From NCBI GenBank assembly GCA_027490225.1, contig JAIXYK010000011.1:1-64000 (forward strand): 64,000 nt of DNA, given 5' to 3'. The stretch is from Bacteroidota bacterium (GTDB taxonomy: Bacteria > Bacteroidota > Bacteroidia > M30B66). Shown here piece after piece: positions 47,052 to 55,347 of the stretch. How positions within the stretch are numbered: the first letter of the stretch is position 1; every line of letters begins with the position of its first letter. A program made the position numbers and the translations under genes. The notes below the pieces were generated by a model. The model worked only from the letters and a program-made list of their open reading frames with translations, was not told where the DNA came from and did not search any database.

Positions 47052-48911
47052 ATGAATACTTATAAAAAAGCAATTATACTTATATCAATTCTATTTTCGA
47101 CAGTTCATCTATACGCACAAATTTATCATGTTGAGCCGCTCAATTGGTGGGTTGGTATGAAAAACCCGAACGTTCAACTTATTGTTAACGGGAAAAATAT
47201 TGCAGCTTCAACACCTGAGATAAAATATCCTGGGGTAAGTATTTCAAAAATAACATCCGGAGAAAGTAAAAACTACATTTTTATTGACTTAAATATAGCA
47301 CCTTCTACCCTACCCGGAAATTTTCCAATAATATTTAAAATTGGCGAAAAAACAGTTCAGAAATACACTTATTCACTTTTACAAAGAGAAGCTGGTTCTG
47401 AAAATTTAAAGGGCTTTTCAGCATCAGATGTTGTTTATTTAATTACTCCAGACCGGTTTGCGAATGGTGACCCTAAAAATGATGTGGTGCCCACTATGCT
47501 AGAAACGAAGCTCAATAGAAAAGACCAGTCAGGAAGACATGGAGGAGATTTACGTGGCATCATAAATAGCCTCGATTATATTGAAAATATGGGATTTACA
47601 GCCATTTGGCCAAGTCCTGTTTTGGAAAATAATATGCCTGAATATTCTTATCATGGCTACGCAATTACCGATTTTTATAAAGTTGACCCGCGTTTTGGAA
47701 CCTTAGATGATTATAAGGAATTGTCAAAAAAAGCAAAACAGAAAGGAATTAAACTAATTTTCGATGGTGTTGTAAATCATTCTGGAAGTAAATATTGGTG
47801 GATGGATGATTTGCCATTTAAAACATGGATTAATCATCCCGATTCATTTGTGATGACCAATCACAGAAGGACTACCAATGAAGATTTGTACGCATCAAAC
47901 TACGATAAAGAATTAATGACCAAAGGCTGGTTTTGGACCAATATGCCCGATTTAAATGGAGCAAATGAATTTATGGCCAATTATTTAATTCAAAATTCTA
48001 TTTGGTGGATTGAAACATTACAACTTGGTGGCATCAGACAAGATACCTATTGCTATTCCGATAAATCATTTTTAACAAATTGGAGCTGTAGCATTATGAA
48101 AGAATATCCTAATTTTAGTATGGTAGGAGAAGAATGGAGCTATAATCCACTCATCGTTTCTTATTGGCAACAAGGCAAGAAAAATCATGATGGCTACACA
48201 GGTTGTTTAAAAAGCAGCATGGATTTTCCAACACAAATGGCAATTGTGCAAGCATTGAAAGAATCTGAAAGTTCAGATTTTTCTAAAGGAATGACACGCA
48301 TATATGAAGGATTGGCAAATGATTTTGTATATACAAACCCAAATGCATTGCTGGTTTTTGGCGACAATCACGACATGGATAGAATCTATACCCAACTAGA
48401 TAAAAACCTTGATTTAACAAAAATAGCACTCACTTATTTATTTACTATTCGCGGTATTCCACAAGTATATTATGGAACGGAGGTTTTAATGGACAACACT
48501 GGATTTAACGGTAATCATGGTGTAATTAGAACCGATTTTCCTGGAGGCTGGGCTGCAGATTCTGTGAATGCATTTACCGGAAAAGGTCTTTCAGCTGACC
48601 AGCAAAATATGCAGAATTATATGAGGCAATTATTAAATTGGAGAAAAAATAATACAACCATTTCGACCGGAAAAACATTGCACTTTGCCCCATTCGATGG
48701 AATTTACGTGTATTTCAGATATACCGAAAAAGAAACAATAATGGTAGTAATCAATAAAAATGAAAAAGAAATTAAATTGGATACCAAAAGATTTAATGAA
48801 ATACTCACAAATAAAAATAAAGCTACAGAAGTATTAAATGGAGAGCGTTTCCAATTGAATACTGGAATAAAAATAAATGCTAAATCTGCAACAATTTTTA
48901 AAATTGAATAA
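47052..48911 (+). CDS. Secreted GH13 alpha-amylase family enzyme (cyclomaltodextrinase/neopullulanase type)
   Basis: 619 aa with signal peptide (ending L-Y-A-Q). An N-terminal Ig-like/CBM-like domain at about 22-115 is followed by the (beta/alpha)8 barrel. The four GH13 regions are visible: D-G-V-V-N-H (about 237), G-G-I-R-Q-D-T-Y with the nucleophile Asp (about 327), G-E-E-W with the acid Glu (about 359) and F-G-D-N-H-D (about 435). A C-terminal beta domain ends the protein. It acts on alpha-1,4-glucans or cyclodextrins in the periplasm, like SusA. First gene of a three-gene operon. Confidence 0.93.
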   Translation: MNTYKKAIILISILFSTVHLYAQIYHVEPLNWWVGMKNPNVQLIVNGKNIAASTPEIKYPGVSISKITSGESKNYIFIDLNIAPSTLPGNFPIIFKIGEKTVQKYTYSLLQREAGSENLKGFSASDVVYLITPDRFANGDPKNDVVPTMLETKLNRKDQSGRHGGDLRGIINSLDYIENMGFTAIWPSPVLENNMPEYSYHGYAITDFYKVDPRFGTLDDYKELSKKAKQKGIKLIFDGVVNHSGSKYWWMDDLPFKTWINHPDSFVMTNHRRTTNEDLYASNYDKELMTKGWFWTNMPDLNGANEFMANYLIQNSIWWIETLQLGGIRQDTYCYSDKSFLTNWSCSIMKEYPNFSMVGEEWSYNPLIVSYWQQGKKNHDGYTGCLKSSMDFPTQMAIVQALKESESSDFSKGMTRIYEGLANDFVYTNPNALLVFGDNHDMDRIYTQLDKNLDLTKIALTYLFTIRGIPQVYYGTEVLMDNTGFNGNHGVIRTDFPGGWAADSVNAFTGKGLSADQQNMQNYMRQLLNWRKNNTTISTGKTLHFAPFDGIYVYFRYTEKETIMVVINKNEKEIKLDTKRFNEILTNKNKATEVLNGERFQLNTGIKINAKSATIFKIE

Positions 48912-48916
48912 ATAAT

Positions 48917-49843
48917 ATGAAATCAATTGTTTTAACAAACATTTTTGCAATGTTCTTTTTGATTAATTGTATTGCCCAAATACCAAAAGTAAAGCAAGGA
49001 ACCATTAAACAATATCCAAATTTTGCTACCCAATACATCAAACCAAGAAATGTAGACGTATGGTTACCAAATGGTTACACAAAAGAAAAGAAATATCCGG
49101 TACTTTACATGAACGACGGTCAAATGTTGTTTGATACCAGCATTAACTGGAATAAAAGCAGCTGGCATGTAGATGAAATTGTGACTAAACTAATAAATGA
49201 AAATAAAATTAAAGAAATAATTGTTGTAGCCATTTGGAATACCGGCCCAGAAAGACACAGCGATTATTGCCCGCAAAAGCCTTACGAAAAATCAACAGCT
49301 GATGAAAAAGTAATGTTAAAAAATAGTGTTCGCAAAAACGGAGCAAGTGTTTTTAATAATTACGAGATTAAATCAGATTATTATTTAAAATTTATCGTGG
49401 AGGAATTAAAACCTTTTATTGATAAAAACTATTCCACATTAACACGAAAAGAAAATACATTTATTGCGGGCAGTAGCATGGGCGGATTGATATCGCTTTA
49501 TGCTATTTGCGAATATCCTGAAGTATTTGGCAATGCTGCTTGTTTGTCTACTCACTGGCCTGTGATATTTACAATGGAAAATAATCCTATGCCGAATTTA
49601 ATTTTTAATTATTTAAAAGAAAAACTACCTGACACAAAATCCCATAGAATTTATATGGATTATGGTGATTTGACTTTAGATGCAATGTATCCTCCATTTC
49701 AACCGAAAGTAAATGAAATAATGACCGAAAAAGGATACTCAGAAAATAATTGGGTTAATAAATATTTTAAAGGTGAAGACCACAGCGAAAAAGCCTGGAG
49801 CAAAAGATTACATGTGCCTTTAGAGTTTTTATTGGCTAAATAA
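48917..49843 (+). CDS. Secreted esterase (enterochelin esterase/esterase D-like alpha/beta hydrolase)
   Basis: 308 aa with signal peptide (MKSIVLTNIFAMFFLINCIAQ). The hydrolase has Y-P-V-L-Y-M-N-D-G-Q near residue 56, the nucleophile elbow G-S-S-M-G-G near 186, and a late D-H-S (GEDHSEKAW) near 293 that supplies the catalytic His. Such esterases often deacylate glycans or act with glycoside hydrolases in the same operon. Five bases separate it from GH13 and twelve from GH92. Confidence 0.88.
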   Translation: MKSIVLTNIFAMFFLINCIAQIPKVKQGTIKQYPNFATQYIKPRNVDVWLPNGYTKEKKYPVLYMNDGQMLFDTSINWNKSSWHVDEIVTKLINENKIKEIIVVAIWNTGPERHSDYCPQKPYEKSTADEKVMLKNSVRKNGASVFNNYEIKSDYYLKFIVEELKPFIDKNYSTLTRKENTFIAGSSMGGLISLYAICEYPEVFGNAACLSTHWPVIFTMENNPMPNLIFNYLKEKLPDTKSHRIYMDYGDLTLDAMYPPFQPKVNEIMTEKGYSENNWVNKYFKGEDHSEKAWSKRLHVPLEFLLAK

Positions 49844-49855
49844 TCATTAAATAAA

Positions 49856-51991
49856 ATGAAAATTAATTCAATAATCATATTTCTTTTACTGTGCTTTTTA
49901 TACAACTGCAATCCAATTGAAAAAGAAGCAGAAAAGGATTTTACACAATTTGTAAATCCATTTATTGGCACACAAGGAACAGGTCATACATTTCCAGGTC
50001 CGTGCTTACCTTTCGGAATGGTGCAACCCGGACCAGATAACAAAGATCAAGGCTGGGACAATACGAGCGGTTATCAATATAATGATTCCATTATTATGGG
50101 CTTTTCACAAACCCGCGCAAATGGTACCGGAATCAATGAATTCGGAGATATTCTATTGCAACCATTTACCGAAAATAAAACAGATAATTTTGGGGAATTG
50201 TATTTAAAAGAAACCGAAAAAGCATATCCAGGTTATTACACAGTTACCTTAAAAAATAAAGTAAAAGTAGAATTAACAGCTACTTCCAAAGTGGCGTTTC
50301 ATCAATATACTTATCCTGAAAATAATGCAAAACTGCTGGTTGATTTGCAACATGGACTTAAATTTCTAACCGACTCATTGGTATTAGAAAGTGATGTACA
50401 AATCGAAAACAACAACACTATTAATGGTTATTGCCACACAAAAAATTGGGTAGACAGAAAATATTTCTTTTCCATTCAATTTAATCAAGCATTTAATTCA
50501 TCCTTTAAATTACCAAGAAAAGCCAAAGAAAATGCACCACGATATGTTTTAACATTTAATTTACCCAATAAAATATTACAAACTAAAATTGCATTGTCAA
50601 CGGTAAGTGCTGCAGGTGCTAAAAACAATTTAATTACTGAACTACCAAATTGGAATTTCGATACTACTGTAAAAAATGCAAAAGATGTTTGGAATACTTA
50701 TTTAAGTCGCATTGAAATAGAAGCTCCTCAAAAACAAAAAGAAATTTTCTATACTTGCTTGTACCGCTTGTTTATTCAGCCATCTAACATTGCTGATGTA
50801 GATGGAAAATACCGTGGACCGGACGATAAAATTGACATTGCTCCGAATAAAGAATATTATTCCATGCTTTCCCTTTGGGACACCTACCGTGCTGCACATC
50901 CGTTGTATACTTTAATTGCTCCTGAAAGAGTAAATGGATTTATCAATAGCATGATTATTCATTCTCAAAAAGCAGGATTTCTTCCAATTTGGAGCGCCTG
51001 GGGACAAGATAATTATTGTATGATTGGCAATCATGCAATTCCTGTTATTTCAGATGCATATAGCAAGGGTTTTACAGGCTTCGATGCTAATAATGCATTA
51101 AAAGAAATGGTAAAATCGAGTACCGAAAATCATATCAATAGCAATTTTAAATTATTAAATCAATTTGGATATTATCCTTTTGATAGTTTAGATAATGAAG
51201 CAGTTTCCCGAACATTGGAGCATGGAGTAGACGATTATTGCCTGGCGTTAATGGCGGAGAAAATGGGTAAAAAAGAAATCGCTTCTCAATTTTACAAAAG
51301 AGCCGGATATTACAGAAATGTCTATGATCATTCTACCCGACAAATGCGTGGCAAAGACAGCAAAGGCAATTGGAGAAGTCCATTTAATCCGCTTATGGCA
51401 ACTTCGCCCATGAACAATCCCGGAGATTATACAGAAGCCAATGCCTGGCAGTATTTCTGGACACCTGCTCAATATGATGTGGAAGGAATGATAACATTAC
51501 TGGGAGGTAAAAAGAATTTCACGACTCAACTGGATAGTTTTTTCAGCATCAAAGCCATCAATCCAAATAAGCATCTAGGCCAGGAAGCAATGATTGGTCA
51601 ATATGCACATGGCAATGAACCAAGCCACCATATCGCTTATTTATACGCTTATTCGGAAAATCAAGCAAAAGGAAAAAAACTAATTTCTCGGATTTATAAT
51701 GAATTTTACAACAATACAACCACGGGCATGATTGGCAACGACGACTGCGGACAAATGAGTGCCTGGTACATTTTTTCGAGCTTGGGTTTTTATCCTGTAA
51801 ATCCTTCGAATGCTACTTATGTGTTAGGAAATCCTCAAGTTAAAAACGCCACCGTGCACCTCGGAAATAATAATAAATTAATAGTTACCAATAATTCTAA
51901 AAACGAAATTCAATTAAATAGTAAAACTGTTAAAGGGCCAATCATTTTGCATAAAGATTTAATTAGTGGAAATGTGAATTTAGATTTTTGA
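49856..51991 (+). CDS. GH92 family glycoside hydrolase (alpha-mannosidase-type) lipoprotein
   Basis: 711 aa. The N-terminus has a hydrophobic stretch ending L-Y-N-C, a plausible lipobox. The GH92 signature begins F-V-N-P-F-I-G-T near residue 34, with P-G-P-C-L-P-F-G-M-V-Q-P-G. The catalytic region has G-N-E-P-S-H-H near 586 and G-N-D-D-C-G-Q-M-S-A-W near 626, matching the conserved acid Glu and base Asp of calcium-dependent exo-alpha-mannosidases. It likely removes terminal mannose from glycans. Last gene of the operon; no SusC/D pair is nearby. Confidence 0.93.
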   Translation: MKINSIIIFLLLCFLYNCNPIEKEAEKDFTQFVNPFIGTQGTGHTFPGPCLPFGMVQPGPDNKDQGWDNTSGYQYNDSIIMGFSQTRANGTGINEFGDILLQPFTENKTDNFGELYLKETEKAYPGYYTVTLKNKVKVELTATSKVAFHQYTYPENNAKLLVDLQHGLKFLTDSLVLESDVQIENNNTINGYCHTKNWVDRKYFFSIQFNQAFNSSFKLPRKAKENAPRYVLTFNLPNKILQTKIALSTVSAAGAKNNLITELPNWNFDTTVKNAKDVWNTYLSRIEIEAPQKQKEIFYTCLYRLFIQPSNIADVDGKYRGPDDKIDIAPNKEYYSMLSLWDTYRAAHPLYTLIAPERVNGFINSMIIHSQKAGFLPIWSAWGQDNYCMIGNHAIPVISDAYSKGFTGFDANNALKEMVKSSTENHINSNFKLLNQFGYYPFDSLDNEAVSRTLEHGVDDYCLALMAEKMGKKEIASQFYKRAGYYRNVYDHSTRQMRGKDSKGNWRSPFNPLMATSPMNNPGDYTEANAWQYFWTPAQYDVEGMITLLGGKKNFTTQLDSFFSIKAINPNKHLGQEAMIGQYAHGNEPSHHIAYLYAYSENQAKGKKLISRIYNEFYNNTTTGMIGNDDCGQMSAWYIFSSLGFYPVNPSNATYVLGNPQVKNATVHLGNNNKLIVTNNSKNEIQLNSKTVKGPIILHKDLISGNVNLDF

Positions 51992-52020
51992 AGCTTTTAT
52001 TTCATTGAGTTTTTTAATTG

Positions 52021-52410
52021 CACGGAGAACACTGAGGTTGTTGCACAGAGAGCACAGAGTTATTTCTTTTATCTAATTTCGAAAATTAAACGTATTTGTA
52101 ATTATAGAAAAGCACATAGTCTATTTTATTAACGTTAAAATAAATATAAAAACTCTTTAAGATAAAATCTCCGTGAACTCTGTGCTACAATCTCTGTGAT
52201 CTCCGTGCTAAAATATTGAGCGCAGCGAAGCTATCAGCAGAAAATATAATAAATCAAACTCTGTGATCTCTTTGCCACAACCTCACTTCGACAAGCTCAC
52301 TTCGACAAGCTCAGTGACCACAATGACCGCAGTGATCTCCATTAACTCTGTGCTACAACCTCTGTGCGCTCAGTGCCAAAAAAATATTGAGCGAAGCGAA
52401 GCTAACAGTA
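52021..52410. repeat. Repeat-rich intergenic region
   Basis: The 517-bp gap 51992-52508 has no gene. It contains: AACTCTGTG-type units at about 52175, 52258 and 52344, with an inverted copy at about 52043-52061; AATATTGAGCG-(A/C)-AGCGAAGCTA-(A/T)-CAG twice (52212 and 52383); and a 14-bp tandem duplication CACTTCGACAAGCT at about 52283-52310, followed by CAGTGACCA. The inverted outer arms (GAGGTTGTTGCACAGAG versus its near complement at 52344-52366) enclose about 320 bp. It looks like a mosaic of dispersed intergenic repeats or a small non-autonomous element. Confidence 0.65.
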
Positions 52411-52508
52411 ATTAAAATCTCCATGCAACTGCTTCCTAAAAATATCAATGAAAAACATCTCGATATAAATAAATAAACTTCCTAATATTACTTTTTAATT
52501 TCAAAACC

Positions 52509-53309
52509 ATGTCTGACAATAAAATCGACTACATCCAAATAAACAAACACTCTTGGAACAACAGAGTCGACGCACATATTCACTCCGAATTTTATGATGT
52601 TAAAGGATTTAAAGCCGGAAACACCTCTTTAAAATCCATAGAATTAGAACTTCTTGGAGATGTAAAAGGTTTGTCAATCTTGCATTTACAATGTCATTTT
52701 GGTCAGGATTCGTTGTCGCTTGCTCGAATGGGCGCAAATGTAACCGGTGTAGATTTGTCTGACAAAGCCATTAAAACAGCGCAGGAATTAAATGCTGAAT
52801 TACATTTAAATGCCGAATTTATTTGTTGTGATATTTATGATTTACCTCAACATTTAAACAAACAATTCGACATTGTTTTTACTTCTTATGGCACCATTGG
52901 CTGGCTTCCCGATTTAGATAAATGGGCCCATATAATTCATCATTTTTTAAAACCGAAAGGCAAATTTATTTTCGTAGAATTTCATCCTGTAATTTGGATG
53001 TACGACGATAATTTCGAAGGCGTAGCATATAATTATTTCAATGCAGGACCAATTATAGAAACAGAAAGCGGCACTTACGCTGATAAAAATGCAAATATTA
53101 AATCCGAATACATCGGCTGGAACCACGATTTAGGAGAAGTTCTGGGTGCATTATTAGCACAAAAATTACAGATTCAAAGTTTCCATGAATTCGATTATTC
53201 ACCTTATAGTTGTTTCAATAATACAATCGAATTCGAACCCGGAAAATTCAGAATTGAAAAATTCGGCAATAAAATTCCAATGGTTTATGCGATAAAAGCA
53301 ATAAAATAA
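52509..53309 (+). CDS. Class I SAM-dependent methyltransferase
   Basis: 266 aa Rossmann-fold methyltransferase. Motif I reads L-H-L-Q-C-H-F-G-Q-D-S-L near residue 59 (glycine pattern altered to C-H-F-G-Q), the acidic residue follows in G-V-D-L-S near 81, and F-D-I-V-F-T-S-Y-G near 119 is motif IV. Substrate unknown. It stands alone after the repeat region; the SUMF1-family gene starts 35 bases after it and may be cotranscribed. Confidence 0.88.
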   Translation: MSDNKIDYIQINKHSWNNRVDAHIHSEFYDVKGFKAGNTSLKSIELELLGDVKGLSILHLQCHFGQDSLSLARMGANVTGVDLSDKAIKTAQELNAELHLNAEFICCDIYDLPQHLNKQFDIVFTSYGTIGWLPDLDKWAHIIHHFLKPKGKFIFVEFHPVIWMYDDNFEGVAYNYFNAGPIIETESGTYADKNANIKSEYIGWNHDLGEVLGALLAQKLQIQSFHEFDYSPYSCFNNTIEFEPGKFRIEKFGNKIPMVYAIKAIK

Positions 53310-53344
53310 CTGAGTTAATCCTGCATTATCCTTAAAAGGAATTT

Positions 53345-53944
53345 ATGAAGAATTTAGTCATGTTATTATGCTGTTTCCAATTCAATACTTTCAATTTATT
53401 TTCACAATTAAATGCAAATAAAATTGAAAAAGATTTAGTCAAAATAAATGACACATTATATGCTTCAAAATTCGAAGTGAGTAATGGTTTATATAAAGAA
53501 TTTTTAGCTTCTGCTTGGTTAAATAGTAAAACCCCAGATACCATTTTATTGGCTCAAATAGTTGCTTCAAAATGGATAGATTTCTCTTCAAACATGAGTC
53601 CTTTTGCAAAAGAATATCATTCACATATTGCATTTAACAACTATCCTGTAGTAAATATTCATTACCAAGGAGCAATTTTATTTTGCCAATGGTTAAGCTA
53701 TTTATGTAGTATTTCAACCAACAAAAAGCATCAAACCTTCATTTTTAATTTACCAACCGAAGAAGAATGGGAGCTTGCCGCAAAAGGTAAAACCAAATCC
53801 ACTTTTTTCCCTTGGAAAGGAAAATTGCCCTATAAAACTTTAGAAAACCCCTTATGCAATTACAATGATAGCAAGGGACATGTAGGAGAATCTTCTTACA
53901 AATACAGCGATAATGCAAACGTTACAGCCATTGTAACCGCTTAA
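53345..53944 (+). CDS. SUMF1/FGE-family protein, truncated by an in-frame stop
   Basis: 199 aa ORF with signal peptide (MKNLVMLLCCFQFNTFNLFSQ). The formylglycine-generating/sulfatase-modifying family pattern is clear: E-V-S-N-G-L-Y-K-E-F, N-N-Y-P-V-V-N-I-H-Y-Q-G-A-I-L-F-C-Q-W-L-S, then L-P-T-E-E-E-W-E-L-A-A-K-G. The domain breaks off at TAA 53942-53944, which opens a run of 16 A. The missing C-terminal third continues in the same frame after the stop (next entry). The full gene would be 262 codons plus stop. Catalytic cysteines of true FGE are not evident, so it is more like the GldK/GldJ-type structural members, or an undefined one. Confidence 0.75.
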   Translation: MKNLVMLLCCFQFNTFNLFSQLNANKIEKDLVKINDTLYASKFEVSNGLYKEFLASAWLNSKTPDTILLAQIVASKWIDFSSNMSPFAKEYHSHIAFNNYPVVNIHYQGAILFCQWLSYLCSISTNKKHQTFIFNLPTEEEWELAAKGKTKSTFFPWKGKLPYKTLENPLCNYNDSKGHVGESSYKYSDNANVTAIVTA

Positions 53945-54133
53945 AAAAAAAAAAAAAATGGTCTTTACAATATAATTGGAAACGTTTCAGAAATGATTCT
54001 TGGCGCAGAAATTACCAAAGGAGGAAGCTGGCTCGACACCGCTCAAGATCTTTACATCAGCAGCAAACAGCCCTATAATAAAGTGCCGTCTGTAAAAGTT
54101 GGATTCAGGTATTTTGCAACCATTAAAAATTAG
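53945..54133 (+). pseudogene. C-terminal remainder of the SUMF1-family gene
   Basis: After TAA the same frame reads four AAA, then N-G-L-Y-N-I-I-G-N-V-S-E-M, T-K-G-G-S-W and V-G-F-R-Y-F, which are the conserved C-terminal motifs of the SUMF1 family, ending at TAG 54131-54133. No frameshift is needed, only loss of the stop. Because the stop is made of the T and the first two A of the run, slippage in the A tract cannot remove it. Nonsense mutation with poly(A) expansion, or an assembly error at the homopolymer, are the options. Confidence 0.65.
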
Positions 54134-54250
54134 GGCGGCCCCTAAAGGTCGCGTTTTCGCTACTCGCTTTTTGCCATCCATAGGTTAAAACCTGTGGCTA
54201 GTCAAAAGAGCTCAAACAGGTCGCTCAACCGCTGCCGTGGGCATTTCGTT
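54134..54250. repeat. GC-rich structured intergenic patch C
   Basis: GC-rich sequence directly after the SUMF1-family remnant. It contains the stem CCATAGGTT (54178-54186) with AACCTGTGG (54189-54197, one G-U pair), plus GGCGGCC...GGTCGCG and CGCTCAACCGCTGCCG segments. It differs in sequence from patches A and B. It resembles dispersed Bacteroidota intergenic repeats by composition and hairpin form. The rest of the gap to 54318 holds nothing I can identify. Confidence 0.4.
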
Positions 54251-54318
54251 AAAAAATAATCCAATAGATTTAAATGTCAATTACAACAATCAATAGGTTG
54301 GTAATTATTCAATCAGTC

Positions 54319-55341
54319 TTATTTAAATCTCTTTCCTTTAGATTGCCCCACTATTCTTAAAGAAAATTCCAATCCGCCTTTACCATTGCTGGCAGTGCGC
54401 AATGAAGACGTATTGATGTCGTAACTAAATCCAAGCGTTATGTTAGAAAATTCAAACATCGTGGCCAGTACTACTGCATCTTTTGCACGAACATATGCAC
54501 CTAAATAAACTCCTCCACCATTAAATGCTCCAGTATATTTAGATTCTGGTAAAATATTATACCGAACCATTGTTCCAATTAAAATTTGTTGTGCAGGCCC
54601 TTGCCTGTAATACATAAATCCTGGATTGATGGCGAATTTAGTATCTTCAAAACTGTATATATAATTACCATGCAGTACATATTTCAAATTCAATTTATCT
54701 CCAGAAGAAACAAACGAATACAATGGTTGATTGATGTGAAATACAGAAAAGCCGAAACTACCTTTATTAAATTGATTATTAGAAGTTTTTAAATTACCCG
54801 CCGTTTTATTGTATGTCCAAACAATGCCGCTGCTGAAATCCAAGTATCCAAACTGATTGGTTGCGCTTGCTTCTCCGCTTATTTGGTTAGGGTCGTATGC
54901 TCCATTTCCATATTGACTTCCCCATTGAAACTCAGAAAAATTAATCCGAACCTGTCCAAATCCACTTTGTAATCCTAAACCTAATTTGTTGTATCTATTT
55001 ATAGGAATTTGTAAAGCCAGAGTAAAATTGCCATTGGTTGTTATTAGCTTTCCATCACCACTTTGATCGTTAAAAAAATTCAAACCTAAAGCCCAATGCG
55101 CTTTATCTTTTTTATATTTCCCAACCCGCATCATGGCCGAAAGTGCAAATGTCTTGTAAGGACTTGTTACGTTGTTCCACTGGTTTTTATAATTGAAATT
55201 TACCTCAGATGTACTTAATGCTCCTGCCATAGCTGGATTTTGTGTAAGAGGCGCCATGTAAAATTGAGAAAAGTGAATATCCTGAGCTTTCAATTCAATG
55301 AAACTCAAAACAGAAAGAAATATGTAAACCAGTTTCCTCAT
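54319..55341 (-). CDS. PorP/SprF-family type IX secretion system membrane protein
   Basis: 340 aa outer-membrane beta-barrel with signal peptide. The family opening Q-D-I-H-F-S-Q-F-Y-M-A-P-L-T-Q-N-P-A-M-A-G is exact, and the C-terminal part has L-G-A-Y-V-R-A-K-D-A-V-V and L-G-F-S-Y-D-I-N. SprF of Flavobacterium is needed for export of its adjacent type B cargo SprB, and PorP-like paralogues are encoded beside individual cargo genes. Here it is the last gene after three large secreted proteins, six bases from the type B cargo, so it is probably their dedicated partner. Confidence 0.93.
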   Translation of the reverse strand: MRKLVYIFLSVLSFIELKAQDIHFSQFYMAPLTQNPAMAGALSTSEVNFNYKNQWNNVTSPYKTFALSAMMRVGKYKKDKAHWALGLNFFNDQSGDGKLITTNGNFTLALQIPINRYNKLGLGLQSGFGQVRINFSEFQWGSQYGNGAYDPNQISGEASATNQFGYLDFSSGIVWTYNKTAGNLKTSNNQFNKGSFGFSVFHINQPLYSFVSSGDKLNLKYVLHGNYIYSFEDTKFAINPGFMYYRQGPAQQILIGTMVRYNILPESKYTGAFNGGGVYLGAYVRAKDAVVLATMFEFSNITLGFSYDINTSSLRTASNGKGGLEFSLRIVGQSKGKRFK

Positions 55342-55347
55342 TTTCTT

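Noticed and set aside
47052-51991. A classical polysaccharide utilisation locus
   Set aside because: No SusC/SusD-like genes or hybrid two-component/ECF regulators are present in the window.
52160-52410. CRISPR array
   Set aside because: Repeats are irregular in length, spacing and orientation, with no uniform spacers and no cas genes nearby.
53942-53958. Transcriptional slippage on A16 rescuing the SUMF1-family gene
   Set aside because: The stop codon is formed by the T and first two A of the run, so no change in run length removes it. The downstream frame is already in phase.
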